This document shows, piece after piece, positions 31,964 through 33,289 of a DNA stretch of 33,289 nt. The first letter of the stretch is position 1. Every line of letters starts with the position of its first letter. Source of the DNA: Spirochaetae bacterium HGW-Spirochaetae-4 (GTDB taxonomy: Bacteria; Spirochaetota; Spirochaetia; Sphaerochaetales; Sphaerochaetaceae); contig PGXU01000030.1 in assembly GCA_002839335.1 (NCBI GenBank), forward strand, positions 1 to 33,289, written 5' to 3'. A program made the translations under genes and the position numbers. The notes beneath the pieces are model-generated. The model worked only from the letters and a program-made list of their open reading frames with translations. It searched no databases and had not been told where the DNA came from.

Positions 31964-32403
31964 AACGCTATACCACCCAATTCCTGATTCACCTCCACCT
32001 GTGCAGGCATTTCCGACTTCTGGAAATATATCCTGATCGTCTCGGGATCGGTGGAGAACGAAATCTCGATATCGAAGTACGAGGGCTCTGCCATGAGCAC
32101 CACGGGCGCACTGGAGACACCCTCGGTATCCACCATCGAATAATCGACGGTCGCCTTGATCGCAGTGGAATCGACCATGCCGATATACCGTTCGTCGGCC
32201 TTGATCTTCAATGTCACCGATTCAGGTACCGTACTGGTAGCCACAAAAGCATCGGGCAGGATCACGTGCAGTGGAATTTCCACCGTTCGTTGGTCCAACG
32301 TCGCGTAATTGACCACCAGGTAGATGCTGATGGCCAACAACAGGGAGAACACCTTTACCGGCCAGTTGAACAGCATTGTGCGCCACAATTTATTCGGTTT
32401 CAT
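31960..32403 (-). CDS. cdaR: YbbR-domain protein, short CdaR-like regulator of CdaA
   Basis: 147 residues: an N-terminal membrane helix (WPVKVFSLLLAISIYLVV) followed by an extracytoplasmic YbbR region (EIPLHVILPDAFVATSTVPESVTLKIKAD), enough for one YbbR module plus part of a second. CdaR of Bacillus has four YbbR modules in about 480 residues, so this one is minimal. It is next to cdaA, as in Firmicutes, where it modulates the cyclase from outside the membrane. Its start overlaps cdaA by 14 nt, with GGAGG upstream. The pairing supports the name; regulation in this organism is inferred. Confidence 0.85.
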   Translation of the reverse strand: MKPNKLWRTMLFNWPVKVFSLLLAISIYLVVNYATLDQRTVEIPLHVILPDAFVATSTVPESVTLKIKADERYIGMVDSTAIKATVDYSMVDTEGVSSAPVVLMAEPSYFDIEISFSTDPETIRIYFQKSEMPAQVEVNQELGGIAL

Positions 32404-33205
32404 CTGTCGGGGCCTCCGTAATATCTTGTGGTGTGATATCGTGGTAACTGAACAAGGCCAACAACATCCGTTTCACGGTGGGAGAGTCGAGGTCATAATA
32501 GAGGTTGGCGTTGTAGGTGAGGCTGATAGCCCCGGTCTCTTCAGAGACTATCAAGACTATCGCATCCGATTCCTCGGCCAAGCCAAGTGCGGCACGGTGG
32601 CGTGTTCCGAAACTCTTCTTGATATCGGTCTGCTCACTCAAGGGAAGGTAACAGCCGGCCGCAATGATCTTCCCACTTTGTATGACCATGGCACCATCAT
32701 GCAATGGGGTATCATGGTCGAAGACAGTGAGTATCAACGCCGAGGAGAGGTCCGCGTTCAAACGGGTACCCGAATCGACAACACCCTTGATCCCAAGATG
32801 CCGGGTGAAGACAATCAAAGCACCGCGGTTCTTCGAAACCAGGACATTGCAAGCGTTGAGGATGATATCGATCTGTTCGGCGGTCGTCTGCGCTCCCATC
32901 CTGAACAATCCACTGCGTCCACTGAACAGTTGGGTGAACGCGCGCCGCAATTCGGGTTGGTACACCACGCACATGAATATCACCATGGGAATGGTCATAT
33001 ACCGGTAGAGCCAGAGGAAGGTCTCCATATGGAGCAATCGGGCAAGACTGTAACCGGCGACTAGTATGAATACAATTTTTGCGATCTGCTGCGCCTTGGT
33101 CTGTGCCACCGAGACATGGAAACGGTAGAACACGTAGGTAAGTGTCCCTATCTCCACAATGGGTGCGATGATATTCCATATCGTGGTCATTATGCCTGCA
33201 AACAT
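32390..33205 (-). CDS. cdaA: Diadenylate cyclase CdaA (c-di-AMP synthase)
   Basis: 271 residues. Three membrane helices occupy about 1-85. A DAC domain follows with the catalytic DGA (170-172) in TPLHDGAMVI and the RHR (202-204) in FGTRHRAALGLAE, both essential for ATP condensation to c-di-AMP. LVSKNRGALIVFTR and ISLTYNANLYY complete the fold. ATG 33205 is chosen over GTG 33211 because GAGG lies at good distance. It starts 12 nt after the stop of a glpK-like gene and leads the cdaA-cdaR-acpS-truA block. Confidence 0.96.
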   Translation of the reverse strand: MFAGIMTTIWNIIAPIVEIGTLTYVFYRFHVSVAQTKAQQIAKIVFILVAGYSLARLLHMETFLWLYRYMTIPMVIFMCVVYQPELRRAFTQLFSGRSGLFRMGAQTTAEQIDIILNACNVLVSKNRGALIVFTRHLGIKGVVDSGTRLNADLSSALILTVFDHDTPLHDGAMVIQSGKIIAAGCYLPLSEQTDIKKSFGTRHRAALGLAEESDAIVLIVSEETGAISLTYNANLYYDLDSPTVKRMLLALFSYHDITPQDITEAPTDETE

Positions 33206-33217
33206 TCCCACCTCGTA

Positions 33218-33289
33218 TTATTCGTCTTCTTCCGTAACCCACCCGAGAGTCCGTTGGACAGCCTTGTTCCAGAACAGGATCTTCTGGTC
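33218..33289 (-). CDS. glpK: C-terminal end of a glycerol-kinase-like protein (runs off window)
   Basis: The last 23 residues before the TAA read DQKILFWNKAVQRTLGWVTE plus EDE. The pattern W-x-KAV-x-R-x(3)-W followed by acidic residues matches the C-terminus of FGGY glycerol kinases, for example the E. coli GlpK end. With so few residues the family call is tentative. It reads into cdaA with a 12-nt gap. Confidence 0.5.
   Translation of the reverse strand, partial: DQKILFWNKAVQRTLGWVTEEDE

Noticed and set aside
1-33289. CRISPR arrays, tRNA, rRNA and phage structural genes
   Set aside because: I found no regularly spaced direct repeats, no cloverleaf sequences and no structural phage proteins anywhere in the window.

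Overview
The window looks like the chromosome of a Gram-negative, probably anaerobic bacterium, most likely a spirochaete (Sphaerochaeta/Treponema-like). That placement is inference: it rests on lipoproteins with loose lipoboxes, a two-subunit oxygen-sensitive class I fumarase, a family 4 iron-sulfur uracil-DNA glycosylase, a short PriA and a CdaA/CdaR pair followed by acpS. No rRNA or tRNA is present to settle it. Most genes read on the minus strand and look moderately GC-rich; the first ~2.4 kb is visibly more AT-rich.

Layout. (1) Positions 1-2435 are an accessory patch: the left end of an IS200/IS605-type insertion sequence running off the window, then a two-gene RloA/RloB (AbiL-like) defence-type cassette. 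(2) Positions 2548-10737 hold loosely arranged single genes: a DUF1801 protein, a GNAT acetyltransferase, a lipoprotein amidohydrolase, a geranylgeranyl-reductase-like flavoprotein, two small membrane proteins, a SnoaL/NTF2-like protein with an adjacent short-chain dehydrogenase, and a membrane diguanylate cyclase. (3) Positions 10779-18940 (minus) are a complete histidine operon in the enterobacterial order hisL-G-D-C-B-H-A-F-IE, with a cation-efflux gene at its 3' end. A 16-residue leader peptide with five consecutive His codons, mutually exclusive RNA pairings and a strong terminator form a classical attenuator. (4) Positions 18946-21232 carry a DUF308 membrane protein, a divergent YjjG-like HAD phosphatase and an FKBP lipoprotein. 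(5) Positions 21308-33289 (minus) form a dense run: (glpK end)-cdaA-cdaR-acpS-truA-udg-priA, then def-fmt-patatin-radical SAM-vanZ-fumarase alpha-beta, with overlapping or nearly abutting genes and one clear internal promoter before def.

How the genes work together. The his operon makes histidine from PRPP and ATP, with transcription tuned by His-tRNA supply. Its HisB carries a phosphatase domain that has lost its catalytic residues, so histidinol-phosphatase must come from another gene. The cdaA cluster links c-di-AMP synthesis to housekeeping (acyl-carrier activation, tRNA modification, DNA repair, replication restart). def and fmt handle N-formyl-methionine, and the patatin protein resembles a type Vd autotransporter. 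Three genes (hisL, def, GNAT) lack a Shine-Dalgarno and have a -10 box 6-7 nt before the start codon, suggesting leaderless mRNAs.
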